Made by a program: the position numbers and the translations under genes. Below the pieces are notes generated by a model. It worked only from the letters and a program-made list of their open reading frames with translations. It was not told where the DNA came from and searched no databases. Below are positions 21,576-32,010 of a stretch of 64,000 nucleotides of DNA, in pieces. The DNA lies in NCBI GenBank assembly GCA_006503535.1, contig QYRS01000003.1, forward strand, positions 992,001 through 1,056,000. The letters run 5' to 3'. Positions within the stretch are counted from its first letter, which is position 1. Each line of letters opens with the position of its first letter. The DNA is from Arthrinium phaeospermum (lineage: Eukaryota > Ascomycota > Sordariomycetes > Amphisphaeriales > Apiosporaceae).

Positions 21576-22889
21576 TTACTGCCAGCTAGACGGAGGTCCA
21601 GCCCAGTCCTCGTCGCCAACTACCCGGAACTCCACGCCCTCGCCAAAGTAGCCGGCGTTCTGCCATGCTTCCATGGTGCGGCCGTCGTAGGGACCTTGCT
21701 TCGGGGCTCCATCTCTGCCGTCCACCCACCGGTACTCCCACATCTTCGTCGCCGCATCTTCGTCGGCCTCTGCCTTCCGTCGCGGCTCCACCCAGGGTTC
21801 TTGCGTCTCGCGGCTCCATTCTCGGACCAGGAGTTCCCGCTCCCTGTCGTAGACGTCGGGTCTGTCTCGGCTCAGTAGCTTGTCGGCCGCATCCGTAATG
21901 GCATCGATCGCCTCCTTGATCCGGACCTGCTCCGGGTCTTCCGCCGCGTCCACGTCCATGGCTTCCGACTTCATCTTCTTCTGCTTCCACTTGGGCACCT
22001 TCTTGGATTTCACCTGGCCGCGACCCAGCCGCGCCAGAGCCTCGAGCGCGGTCTCGCCCAGCTCCAGCTTCAGGATGAGCGACTTGAGCAAGTCGGACGT
22101 CAGGAGCTCGCCGTCCTCTTTGCGCTTCTGCCGCAGCTCGGCCTCGCGCTTCTCGTGCGCCTCGGCCGCCTTCTTCATTTCCTTCTTGTTGATGCCCTCG
22201 AGCCAGCGGTCGTGCTGCGCGTCGCGGTCCGCGGCGTTGCGCACGAAGTTGCCCGACTCGTCGAAGCGTCCCTCTTCCTCTTCGGCCCGGAGGTTGAAGG
22301 CCTCCACCTTGGGGGCGTGTTTCTTCAGGCCGCCGGCGCCGACCTCCTCGTCCAGGTCTTCTTCTTGTATTGCGAGCGCGATCTCCTCTTCATCGTCGTC
22401 GTCCGACTCCTCGCCGTCGAGCCGTATTTGCGCCGTGTCGCGTGACCGCATGTCCTGGCCCTCGATGTTGGCGCCGTCGAGGAAGCGCACCTCCTTGCTC
22501 TTCTTGGTCGTGGTGTCGTCGACCTTGTCTTCGGTCTCGTCCTCGTCGGCCTCGGCGAACATGTCGTCCATGTCCTCGTCCTGGTCCTTCTCGGCCTTCT
22601 TGGCCTCGGGCCGGGCGCCCAGCTCCTCGCGATCAGAGTCGGAGTCGTAGCCGTCGATGTTGACGGCGCCTCGCTTGGTCGCGGCGCTGCCCCGGATCAC
22701 CTCGGCATCGGCCTCGAGGAACTCGTCCTTGTCTTCCTCTTCGTCGCCCACGGCCAGCGCCGAGGGGTTGCGCACGTCAAACTTGACTTTCTTGGAACCG
22801 GGCTCGGCGTCGTCTTCGTCGGCATGGTGGGCGCGCGCGAACTGCTCGCCGGCGCGCTTTGGCCGGGCGGCGCCGTATCTTGAGGACAT
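21576..22889 (-). CDS. LIN1: LIN1/CD2BP2 family U5 snRNP protein with GYF domain
   Basis: The product is 437 residues from a single exon, starting at the ATG at 22889 (MSSRYGAARPKRAGEQFA). The N-terminal half is highly acidic with basic islands and KKVKFDVRNP and EVRFLDG motifs, then EAFNLRAEEEEGRFDESGNFV, which is a hallmark of the Lin1/CD2BP2 family. The C-terminal 65 residues form a GYF domain: MWEYRW, GPYDGRTMEAW, NAGYFGEGVEFR. The orthologue is U5-52K, which binds proline-rich partners and associates with U5 snRNP during tri-snRNP assembly. Length and domain order match the family. It is divergent from UFD1 with about 0.9 kb between them. Confidence 0.9.
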   Translation of the reverse strand: MSSRYGAARPKRAGEQFARAHHADEDDAEPGSKKVKFDVRNPSALAVGDEEEDKDEFLEADAEVIRGSAATKRGAVNIDGYDSDSDREELGARPEAKKAEKDQDEDMDDMFAEADEDETEDKVDDTTTKKSKEVRFLDGANIEGQDMRSRDTAQIRLDGEESDDDDEEEIALAIQEEDLDEEVGAGGLKKHAPKVEAFNLRAEEEEGRFDESGNFVRNAADRDAQHDRWLEGINKKEMKKAAEAHEKREAELRQKRKEDGELLTSDLLKSLILKLELGETALEALARLGRGQVKSKKVPKWKQKKMKSEAMDVDAAEDPEQVRIKEAIDAITDAADKLLSRDRPDVYDRERELLVREWSRETQEPWVEPRRKAEADEDAATKMWEYRWVDGRDGAPKQGPYDGRTMEAWQNAGYFGEGVEFRVVGDEDWAGPPSSWQ

Positions 22890-23774
22890 GGTTGGAAGAT
22901 GACGTGTGGAAAGGCTAACGGGAAACAAAACCAAATACAGAAATCGTCGTCACCATCAGCAAGCCCCTGCGAGAATAAACCGGCCAAGGCTCTTCAGGAA
23001 AAAGTACAGAATATTACTACGGTGGTATTCGTTTATTCCACTGTTGTAATCGGGAGTAAGTGAAATATTCAAGACGGTTTATTTCTGCCGCCACTTGTCG
23101 GGTGGATTGATTGCCTTGACGATCTGGGATTCCAAGAGTCTAGGCGCTGGAGCTTGGGGCAATAGCTTTATTTAGTGGAGATGCAGCTTTTGACAGTGAC
23201 AAGAGATTCTGAAGCTTCAATTCGAGAGTGGATTGATATCTCAATGATTTGAGATGGATGTAAATGATAGGATTGTATTGAAGTGAATGCAGAATATTTG
23301 CATTCCACGAGAGGCGTGTTGGAGAAAGTAGCCCGACCTACGTCATTCAGGTTCTACAAGTATCTTTTTGATATTGGCTGCTGCTCATTGTCACCAGTCA
23401 CTGCACTGTAAGGGTGTTCCAGCCACTAAAACGGGAAGCTTTGGAAGCTTCGACCCCCTCCAAAGCTGCCTTAAAGCTCCCGAGGTCCCCGCTGTTAAGC
23501 TCAGGTCCTCAGTGAAGCCCCCAGTCCGGCGCGGAACAACTAAGCTAGCCGCCTTCTGTCGTCATCAGCCCAGTTGCCTTCTGATTGGCAACCTAACGGA
23601 GATCGTGGGAGCAACTCAGTAAATAAGTGACAGCCAGTAACTGCGCAGTCCTACAAACGCCTAGCACCCCGAAGACATACCACGCCAGATCCCTCTGATT
23701 TTACCCACCTGTCCCTGTCTCCGCCGTACATATCAATTACTCACCGCTACAAGCTACAAGCGACCAAAGCCAAA
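22890..23774. promoter_or_regulatory. Bidirectional promoter region between LIN1 and UFD1
   Basis: An 885-base spacer between two divergent conserved genes. It includes AAGCTT-centred short inverted repeats near 23440-23480. No gene is supported. Confidence 0.45.
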
Positions 23775-25020
23775 ATGGTGAGTGAACAACAACCCCTCTG
23801 TCCATCTAATATGCGCGGTACTTGCTCAATACTGACAAACACCACTCCCTCTACAGTATCGCCCAGGCTTCAACGATTTCGACCCCGATGACCCTCAGTC
23901 CATGTTCATGGCAGCCCGCGGAATGTCACGAAGACCGGCGATGCAGCGCTTCGACGAGTACTTCCGATGCTACCCCATCATCATGGCGCCCGGCCCCGAG
24001 CGCCCCGACCTGAACTACGGCTCCAAGATCCTGCTACCCGTGTCTGCTCTCGACAAGGTGTCCAAGCTACACGTGCAGTGGCCGCTGACCATGGAGCTCG
24101 TGAACGGCGCCCGGGAGACGCATACGCATGCCGGTGTTCTGGAGTTCGTGGCCGAAGAGGGGCGCGCATACCTCCCCCAGTGGATGATGCAGACGCTGGG
24201 CCTGGATGTGGGCGACATGATCCAGATCAAGACGACGTCACTATCCCCGGCCAAGCTCGTCAAGCTGCAACCCCAGTCCGTCAACTTCCTTGAGATTAGC
24301 GATCCCAAGGCCGTGCTCGAGAAGGCGTTCCGCAGCTTCGCTACCTTGACCAAGGGAGACGTCTTCAACTTCGAGTACAACGACGAGGTCTACGACGTGG
24401 CGGTCCTGGAGGTCAAGCCGACGTCGGAGAAGATGGGCGTCAGCATGATCGAGACGGATGTCGAGGTGGACTTCGCCGCCCCGCTGGGCTACGTCGAGCC
24501 GGAGCGCCGCAGCGGCACGAGCACCCCGAGAAGCACTAAGGGCGGCGCCGGAGTACCTGCTGGCGGTCTGCTACGCAGCCAGGGGACCATGGCCCAGTCC
24601 ATCAACTACGATGCGCTGAAGCCGGAATCCTCGCAGGCCGCGGCGGGCGCCCAAGCCGTGTCGTCGCATTTCCTTAGTGGGGGCCACAAGCTCAACGCCA
24701 AGAACAAGGGGACTTCCACACCTCTCTCCACCACATCGTCCAACCCGAGCCAGCCGCCGGCGCCGCGACGAACGAACGGCCCCATGCCGCTGCGGATAGG
24801 CCCCAACAAGCTCTTTTTCGGCTACGACATTGTGCCCCTCAAGACCGAAGCGGACAAGGAGGCGGAGAAGGAAAACGCATCCCGGCCCCACTTTGCTGGG
24901 CAAGGTCAGACTCTTCGCGGCGGCGCCGTCAAGCGCAAAGGCGGCGACCAGGAAGACAAGGGCAAGGCCCCGGAGAAGAAGCCGAGCGAGGGTCGTCGCT
25001 TGGACGGGCGCAAGGGGTAA
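23775..25020 (+). CDS. UFD1: UFD1, Cdc48/p97 ubiquitin-binding cofactor
   Basis: Two exons: 23775-23777, which is only the ATG, and 23857-25020, giving 388 residues. The intron is phase 0 with GTGAGT and CTACAG ends. The encoded start (MYRPGFNDFDPDDP) leads into QRFDEYFRCYPIIMAPGPER and YGSKILLP, the N-terminal double-psi beta-barrel of Ufd1. THAGVLEFVAEEGRAYLPQW, DVGDMIQI and TLTKGD follow at the expected spacing. The C-terminal 160 residues are low-complexity with an FFGYDIVPLK motif, consistent with the Npl4/Cdc48-binding tail. With Npl4 it delivers ubiquitinated clients to Cdc48 in ER-associated degradation. Confidence 0.95.
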
Positions 25021-25683
25021 ACGGGATGGAAAGTAACGAAGCATACCACGGCGTTCTGGATGGGGTTAAGGCCTGCTGTGATACTCAGTCAAAGACTCAG
25101 GTCGACATGACACTACATAGTATGTTGCTATTGTAGCTTATGATATGATTTTAAAACTCCTCACGATTTTGACGTAATGCTCCTTTGCTGGCACCGTATA
25201 TGAACTTCGTAACTTTCTTGATTAAATATTCGTACATGGCTGCTGATAATGTTCCCGAGGCTATCATCTCCATGCGGTGTCGATTGCTTGGTAGACATAT
25301 GCCATTTGCCATAAATCAGAAATGGATCATACATGGATGGCCCTTAGGCGTAGGTCTCCAAGGCACGGGTTGAGTGCCTGAGCCCAGCAACACTGCCCGG
25401 AACCGCATACGTCTTCGCGACTACACCAGGCATTCAGAGAATGCACCAGCCAACGCGACTTGTATTTATCCTCAGGAGAAGTCGCCCAGGCAGGCTACAC
25501 CTGCCTACACCCTATAATTAATCTGCAGACGCGTCTCTTGTCCACAAGTCTTGAGAAGCCAACATCACACTCAGCTACCTACGTCACCTTGGTCAAGCCC
25601 TCGCACATCTCTCGACCATCCTCCATCGCTTTTCGACCGCATTCGTGTTGCACCTACTCAGCCAGACCAATCAAGACTTCAAG
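25021..25683. other. Intergenic region between UFD1 and the first Myb/SANT-like gene
   Basis: No supported gene. The last 200 bases are pyrimidine-rich and form the leader of the 25684 gene. Confidence 0.5.
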
Positions 25684-26714
25684 ATGCCGGGTAAAGGGAA
25701 GGGGGGCAAGGGCAAGGGAAAGGGCAAAGAAGTCGCATTGGCCCCGGCCCCTCCTCCTCCCCCGAAAATGAACGACGAGGCCGAACAGGCGCTGCTCGAC
25801 GTTATAATCCAACTAGGCGAGTTCAATATCCGCAATTGGGACGATATCTACCGCGAGTTCTTCGGCAGGGGCTTCACCCAAAACAAAAGCACGTGCCAGT
25901 GAGTAATAGTGGCTGAAGCCATTCGATGTCCTCCCCCCTCCAGCTCCCGCCCATTCCCGACGCATGAATGAAGACTACCATCGTTGTATATCGGTTGAGT
26001 ATATATATGGAGTTACTGGTGCTGACAAACCCGCTTCTGCTTTACAGAACTCGATGGTCTCGAAGCCTTCGGGACCAATACCAGAACCATGTCAGAGCCA
26101 TGGCTGCTGCTCAGCTCTACAACTTCCCACAGGGTGTGGCTTTGAACGACAGCCCAAAGGACACGGGCTCACCATACCCCCCTCTGGATGGTAGCCCTCA
26201 TCCCGAGAGCTGGCAAATGGGTTCTGTAAGTGGCCAGACCATTGCATCAACCGCCGTTGGTGGCAGCAGCCGTGGCAAACATGCACCTCCTTCCACTCCC
26301 CTGCCCATCACTCCTCGGAGATTGCCCGCTATCCCGGAAGGAGTCGAGCCTGGACACACCGGAAAGGATGACGAGCACATGCCCGTTCTTCTATACAATG
26401 AATTTCACCAGTACATGGGCAAGATCGAGGTCAAGAACGGCTTCCGCACTATCGAGATCATCAATACTCTGCAGATTAGCCTGCCGATGGCCTTCCCCGT
26501 CTCCCACTGGCCGGGAGAGATGAACAACAACATGCCACAGCAGCCCGACAACTCCGTCATCGACCCTCAGCTTGACACGCCAGGCAGTCACATCTTCACG
26601 CCCCTCGCAGCTGACGGGACCACGCTGCATCGCGAGGCATATGAGCTGGATATTGAGCACTACATTGAGTCGGGAGCTTTTGACTCGCGCGGTGATGAGA
26701 ACCAGTCGGAGTAG
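25684..26714 (+). CDS. Myb/SANT-like protein 1
   Basis: Two exons: 25684-25898 and 26048-26714, giving 293 residues. The phase-2 intron (GTGAGT/TACAG) falls straight after the domain's last helix begins. A short Gly/Lys-rich start (MPGKGKGGKGKGKGKE) precedes a Myb/SANT-like helix set at about residues 30-85: EQALLDVIIQLGE, NWDDIYREFFGRG and TQNKSTCQTRWSRSLRDQY, with the conserved Trp and the basic recognition helix. The remainder is Pro/Ser-rich and disordered. It is probably nuclear and DNA- or chromatin-binding. Targets are unknown. It is the plus-strand leader of an array of related genes reaching to 39.2 kb. Confidence 0.72.
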
Positions 26715-28269
26715 GCTCGTTCGCCCAAGCCTTGAGCCTACACATTACTGTCACCCCTGCGATCGATCACGACATGAGCTCTCAACTGCAATTGTTAGCT
26801 CTTGACAATATTATTATTACTCACGTAATGTATCACCACCGGAAGGCTTTTGTGTAGGACATGAGTTTCCGGGAAACGCTGGTGCCCTGGACGCACCCTT
26901 GGATACGAAGGGCTATCTTCAGGATGATGGGGTCCCTGTTTAATCTGAGCGTATGCTATGGATATCGTTACTTGGGTTAGGATCTTGGGGCTTCGTACCA
27001 CGACGGGAGATTATGAGTTATGAGTACGTAGAGGTACAGACCGCGAATGTTGATATAGCTTTATGTCAGTCGCTGGCTGAGTCCTTGTGCAATCTTTCGG
27101 TCATGAAACTTCAATCTACTTCGAGCATATGTGTCAATCCTAAAACCACGATAGCAAGCAGCCTGAAGTCGAAAATCAATGTCAACTTTTCCTTGCGCTA
27201 CTCTGGGGTGAAGACGCGACGCAAATTTAATTAGCTTCACCACAGCACTTAATACGGTAGCGACATTCCCAAGTTTATCGAACTGATCTCCGTTTGGGAA
27301 TCCAAGAGTCCATACGTAATTCTACGAAAAGCATTCTTCACAGCATTAAGCAAAGGGTCACATTACGAAGACTTGCAGTATGTCTATGTGTCAATTGGTT
27401 CAGATTAGCTACCATGATGTTTGCCTCTCTCAATCATCCAAATCCACTAGATGACTATGATCTGTGAGATGATGACATGAAGGGGGGCCAAAGGCGAGAT
27501 CGGCTGGAAATCCCAAATGTAATAAATTCGGAGATCGATCAACACCGTCTGCCACAAACAAGCTGTGTGTAAGATACGAGCGGCTGGAGATCCCAAATGT
27601 GAATTCGGAGATCAGCCAACACCGTCGACCAGAACCACGCTGAGTCTATCGGGGGAACAAAGGCGAGAGCGGCTGGAAATCCCAAACGTGAGTTCGGAGA
27701 TCGATCAACACCGTCTGCCATAAATGTGCTGTGTCGTCTATTGGGGGAACAAGGGCGAGAGCGGCTGGAAGTCCCAAACGTGAGTCCGGAGATCAATCAA
27801 CCCCGTCTGCCGAAAATGTGCTGTGTGTAGGGAAAGGAAAACAAATGTAGCAGGTAGTTGCCGCAACCATAAACCATGAACCATAATCATGAACCATATT
27901 GATGAACCCATGCGAGGACATATCCCAGTGATTGCCCCGACTTTGGTTCCCGAAGATGAAACACACCAAATCCTGTGTGTTGGTGTGAAAGTATTGTGCA
28001 AAGTGAAAGTGTCGTGTGTGCCGCAAGATCCATGCTCAGACCATATCCATCCATAGTCCACCTCCCTCCTCCAATTTCCACCGCGCAGGGTAGAAAAACG
28101 CAAAGATACCCTTTCCCGTAGCATCGTCCCCGGAGCTTCAAAGGTTGCAATTGCAATTGCCCTTTGGTGCTAGGAATAGCGAGGGTACTCAAGTGTACAC
28201 GTTATGAATTCGGGGTAGTCCATGTCGAACAGAATAAGCAGTTGTGCATGATGAGACGTAGCCAGAAAT
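26715..28269. other. Intergenic region with a four-copy repeat
   Basis: No supported gene. It lies between the convergent 3' ends of Myb/SANT-like genes 1 and 2 and holds the tandem repeat at about 27490-27830. From 27870 to 27900 there is a short CATAAACCATGAACCATAATCATGAACCAT direct repetition. Confidence 0.5.
27490..27830. repeat. Four-copy imperfect tandem repeat, period 80-92 bases
   Basis: The core GGCTGGAAATCCCAAATG recurs at 27503, 27583, 27671 and 27763 with small changes. Each copy is followed by TTCGGAGATC, then CAACACCGTCTGCC, then a GTGCTGTGT block. The later copies also share GGGGGAACAAGGGCGAGAG before the core. Spacings are 80, 88 and 92 bases. Confidence 0.9.
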
Positions 28270-30177
28270 TTAGGCCATGTACCAGGGCTCGCCGGGGATG
28301 GTGGGCTCGGGATGGGGCTCGTCCTCGTCCTCAGGCTGCTCGTCGTCGCCGGGCTGAGACTGGGCCTGCTGCTGAGCAAGGCGGTCCGAGTACTCGGGAG
28401 GGGGAGCCTGGGTGGGAGAGCGGCGCTCGTTGTTGTTGACGCCATCGGCAGAGAGACCGCGGGCAGAAGCATCGCGGGCCTCGACGTTCTTGCGGATGTT
28501 GTCAGTGGAGCGGAGCAGGTGCTGGACGTTCTGATGATTCTCGGGGGCCGGGACAGGGAAAGCATTGTTGTTGCCACCAGCGACGGACATGCCCCAGTAC
28601 TCGGGGGGAGGAGCCATGGACTGGTCGCGGTCATAGCCGTGGATGGGGTAACGAGGAGGAGGAGCCAGGGTCTGGTCGCGGCCGTAGTTGTTGAAGGGGT
28701 GGTCGGCGGGAAGACCCAGGCCGTTGGTGCGGCCACTCTCGTGGTCAGCAGAAACCCAGTCGGGGGGTGCGGCCATCTCACTGCAAGTATGTTAGACATC
28801 AAACGACGGCAAGGTGATAGATGGGCTTAAAAGTAAGGGCAATACTCACTAAGACGGGTCATCGTACTGGGAAGCACGGGCAGCAGTATCAGCAGCCTCA
28901 GCCTTGACCTTGACGTCCTTCTTGGACTCAGTCTTGGGCTTGGCGTCCTTCTTGGGCTTGGCGTCCTTCTTAGGCTTGACTTCCTTCTCAGCCTTGACTT
29001 CCTTCTTGGGCTTGAGGTCCTTCTTGGTTACAGCCTTGGCCTTGGTGGCAGCAGGGGCATCGCTCTTCTTGGCGGTGCGGCGAGTCTTCTTGGCGGGAGG
29101 AGGAGCGGGGACGTCATCGCCATCATCGAGGTCCTCATCGTCGGCAGCAGGAGCACTGCGCTTCTTGGTGGTGCGGCGAGTTCTCTTGGGGGGAGGAGCG
29201 GGAACGTCATCGCCATCATCGAGGTCCTCGTCGTCGTCGGCAGCAGGAGCACTGCGCTTCTGAGTGGTGCGGCGGGACTTCTTGGCAGGAGGGGGAGGGG
29301 GGGGAGCCTCGCTGTCGGAGTCGTCGTCATCACTGTCGTCACCAGCATCAACGCCGACATCAGAGGGGCTGTCGTCCTCGGAATCGACGGAATCATCGGA
29401 ATCATCGGAATCGTCGGAATCCTCGTCGACCTGCTCGTCGGCCTGCTTGCGGGTGTTCTTGGTGGTGCGACCCTGCTTCGACTTGGTAGCGCGAGTGGAG
29501 GTGGTGGGCTTGGTGACGCGACCGCTTCGGGCGGATCGGTTGATGCCGGCAGCGGCGCTGCGGCGGGACGCGGCGCGAGGAGCAACAGCAATAGCACCGG
29601 AGCCTGAGGCGGCGCGAGGAGCAGGAAGAGCAGCAGCACCATCGGCGGCGGAAGCAGCAGCGCGACGAGCAGCACCACCGGCGGCGGAGGCAAGGAAGGC
29701 CTGCTCCTGCTGCTCCATCTCGTAACGAGTACGACTGGCATCAGCCATGCGGATGGCGCGGCCCGAGACGTCGTCGTCCTTCCTGCGGAGCTTCATGAGA
29801 TGCTGTCTGTGAGAGGCGAGAGTGGGTCAGCAAACACCATACATAAAAAATATATGATAAATAAATAAGAAAAGAAAGAAAACGCATGGTTCTGATTTCC
29901 ACGAGGGAACAGCGCCAGAGCTGAGTTAGTAAGATGCCATCAACTTGGTAGAGGCAGTGGCATGAGCTGCGTTGCTGGCTGGGAGAGATGAGGGTAAGTA
30001 AGTATGTATTTACTGGGCAGCATTTGCGTTGAAGGGATAACCCTTCTGAAGTGTTTCCTCGATGATACTGGTCCATTGGATCGGGCTGGGATTGGCATGT
30101 TTGTAAATAGCCAAGAGCAGGTCGCAACGAGCCTGCTCAGTCCAATGGAATCGGGGAACTCGTCCTTGGCCAACCAT
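28270..30177 (-). CDS. Myb/SANT-like protein 2 with acidic/basic repeat tail
   Basis: Three exons on the minus strand: 30177-30014, 29806-28850 and 28780-28270, giving 543 residues. Intron 1 is phase 2 (GTAAAT/CACAG). Intron 2 is also phase 2 (GTGAGT/TGCAG, with CTAAC branch site). The domain at residues about 10-65 reads HWTEQARCDLLLAIYKHA, IQWTSIIEETLQKGY, NAAQQHLMKLRRKDD. Next come Ala-rich and acidic stretches, then three copies of a unit of about 32 residues pairing an Arg/Lys-Thr block (RRTTQKRSAPAADDD) with DLDDGDDVPAPPP, then PKK repeats like those of linker-histone or HMG tails. The final exon is Pro/Asn/Gln-rich with an APPPEY motif twice. If intron 2 is retained, a stop at 28849 ends the protein at 373 residues. 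Probably a chromatin-associated protein. Confidence 0.7.
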
Positions 30178-30239
30178 CGTGATGGTAGTGGCAGCGACTG
30201 AAGGATAAAGAGGAATGTGGTCGATGGTGGAAAAAGGAC

Positions 30240-30545
30240 GATCGCCAAAAAAAGGACGATCGCAAAATAAAAGGACGATCGCAAAATAAAAGGACGATCG
30301 CAAAATAAAAGGACGATCGCGAAAAAAGGACGATGCGTCAAGGACGATGTAGAGAGGACGATGTAGAAAAGGACGATGTGTAAAAGGACGATGTGGAAAG
30401 ATCGATGGGGAAAAGGACGTCGTGGAATAGGACGTTGTGGGAACGACGTTGTGTGAAAGGACGTCGCAATAAAACGATCGCAAGAACGATGGCGAAAAAT
30501 AATGATGGGAAAAGGACGATGTGAGAAGAACGATCGCAAGTGAAA
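30240..30545. repeat. Minisatellite of AGGACGATCGCAAAATAAA units
   Basis: A 19-base unit with a CGATCG palindrome is near-perfect in about four copies at 30252-30325. It decays into shorter AGGACGATGT(A/G) units to about 30545. It lies immediately 5' of the start codon of Myb/SANT-like gene 2 at 30177, in its promoter or leader. Confidence 0.9.
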
Positions 30546-31008
30546 CGCGCAGAGAAGAAGTGAGTAGGCTGGGTGTGGATTGTGTATGTGTGAGTGAAGG
30601 TTGAGATCTGGTTTGATGAAGACAAGAAACAAGAACCTCGATTGTCAACAGAAGAATCGAAGCTGCTCCTTGAATGAGATGCTGAGGGCGTGGGAAGTAA
30701 GAAGGTTGCAAGAAGAAGGCTGCTCCATGGATTGTGCTGTGCCAAGCTGTTTATAGAGGACGTCCTGTATAGCGACGGATAAGGTGGGGCAGATGCAGGT
30801 ACGCTGGACTGCGTATGTAGTGAATGCAGCTGTAGCTGGCTGCAAGCGCCTGGAATCGATATCGATAAGGTAAAAAAGGCATCTGGAAAGAGCGTGTGAA
30901 AGGTTCGTCACGGCTCGTTCACTCCACCATGACCTCGACCCGAAGAGGGGAGGAAAAGGGCGCGACAACTCCACACAAGGGAAGATGCGTATAGCATGGT
31001 AGACCAAC

Positions 31009-31202
31009 CTCAGACAATCGGCCGAATAATCATGGCCCCTTGTTTTCATGATCTCCGTGATGCCCCTGTACTGATCTATAGTTGGATCGAAGTACTCGAT
31101 CACGCCAACGAGGAGCTGCTCATGCATGTCCGCGTCCCAAGGGACCTTGCGGCTCCGCGCGGACTTGGACCGGCTGCGGGACATGTAGCGGGTGCCGGAC
31201 AT
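31009..31202 (-). pseudogene. Myb/SANT-like gene 3, first exon only (fragment or unresolved gene)
   Basis: The ATG at 31202 opens a Ser/Arg-rich start (MSGTRYMSRSRSKSARSRK), then a Myb/SANT-like domain: VPWDADMHEQLLVGVIEYFD, QYRGITEIMKTRGHDYSADCLR. The exon ends phase 2 at 31009 before a weak donor (GTTGGT). This is the place and phase where relatives 2 and 5 splice to an exon starting QH, then LRR. I could not find that second exon downstream. The frame continues to 30645 if unspliced but loses all family resemblance. It may be a decayed duplicate, a short protein, or have a distant exon. The flanking arrays on both sides fit a decayed copy. Confidence 0.5.
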
Positions 31203-31238
31203 GTTTGTGGTGGGTGTATATCGACGAAAGGGGTAAAT

Positions 31239-31610
31239 ACCGTTTATTACGGTAGAAGGTGAAATAAAATAATATCTGTCGAAACCGTTTTGGACGGTGG
31301 AATATTAAAGAAAATAAAATTTGGTAGACACGTTTGAAACGGTGAAAAGAATAGAATTTTAGGGAACCGTTTTAGACGGTGAAAAGCGTGAAAAGGGAAA
31401 AAAGGTAGGTCCGTGAAAAACGGTGGAAGGTGGACGGTGGAATAAATTGAGATTGGGTACAACCCGTTTTTGACGGTGGGAGGTAGAAATTGTAATTAGG
31501 GGATCCGTTTTAAACGGTGAAGGTACGGTGAAATAGAATTAGGCAGAAATGTTTCACACGGTGGAAGTTGCGATAATTGAGATTCGGCAGAAGCGTTTTA
31601 AACGGAGGCG
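31239..31610. repeat. Nine-copy array of a palindromic motif, about 44-base period
   Basis: A degenerate palindrome, consensus ACCGTTTTNNACGGTGGAA, starts at about 31239, 31284, 31329, 31366, 31410, 31462, 31504, 31549 and 31591. Spacings are 45, 45, 37, 44, 52, 42, 45 and 42. The inverted halves (CCGTT/AACGG) are the best kept part. The sequence between copies is A-rich and also loosely repeated. The array lies directly 5' of the Myb/SANT-like fragment starting at 31202. Confidence 0.88.
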
Positions 31611-32010
31611 TTTGGGACGGAGGTATTGGGACGGAGGTAATTAATTGGGACGGAGGTGGGACGGAGGTATCCGAAACGGAAGCAATTAAGACGATAGTAT
31701 TTGAAACGGGAGTGATCGGTTGAAACGGAGGCGGGACGGAGGTGCTTGGGACGGAGGTGTTTAGGACAGAGGTATTGGGACGGAGGTGGGACGGAGGTGT
31801 TTGGGATAGAAGTAATCAGGACAGAGTTCTTTAAAACGGGGGTCGTCGGTCGGGACGGAGGTGGGACGGAGGTATATAGAATAGAGGTAATCGGTTGGGA
31901 CGGAGGTGGGTCGGAGGCGATCGGAGCGGATATATTTGGGACGGAGGTGGTTTTGACGGAGTGGGTTCGAAAGGAGGCCGTTTGGATGGAGTCGGTTTGG
32001 ATGAAGCAAA
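31600..32010. repeat. Minisatellite of TTGGGACGGAGGTG units
   Basis: GGGACGGAGGT recurs more than a dozen times at 11-30 base spacing, often as doublets (near 31648, 31779, 31852 and 31908). Diverged units such as ACGGAGTGGGT and GATGGAGTCGGT run to about 32010. It adjoins the palindromic array, whose last copy grades into it at about 31600. Confidence 0.88.

Noticed and set aside
21880..22650. Plus-strand Ser-rich frame of 256 codons opposite LIN1
   Set aside because: Antisense of the acidic Glu/Asp repeats in LIN1, which reads as Ser-rich text. No independent support.
30338..30745. Minus-strand open frames through the AGGACGATCGC repeat, translating as Phe/Leu/Arg-rich text
   Set aside because: They read through low-complexity repeats upstream of a better-supported start at 30177 and carry no domain.
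31239..31610. CRISPR-like array (short palindromic repeats with regular spacing)
   Set aside because: The repeats are strongly diverged, the spacers resemble one another, no cas genes are present and the genome is plainly eukaryotic. It is a minisatellite-type array.
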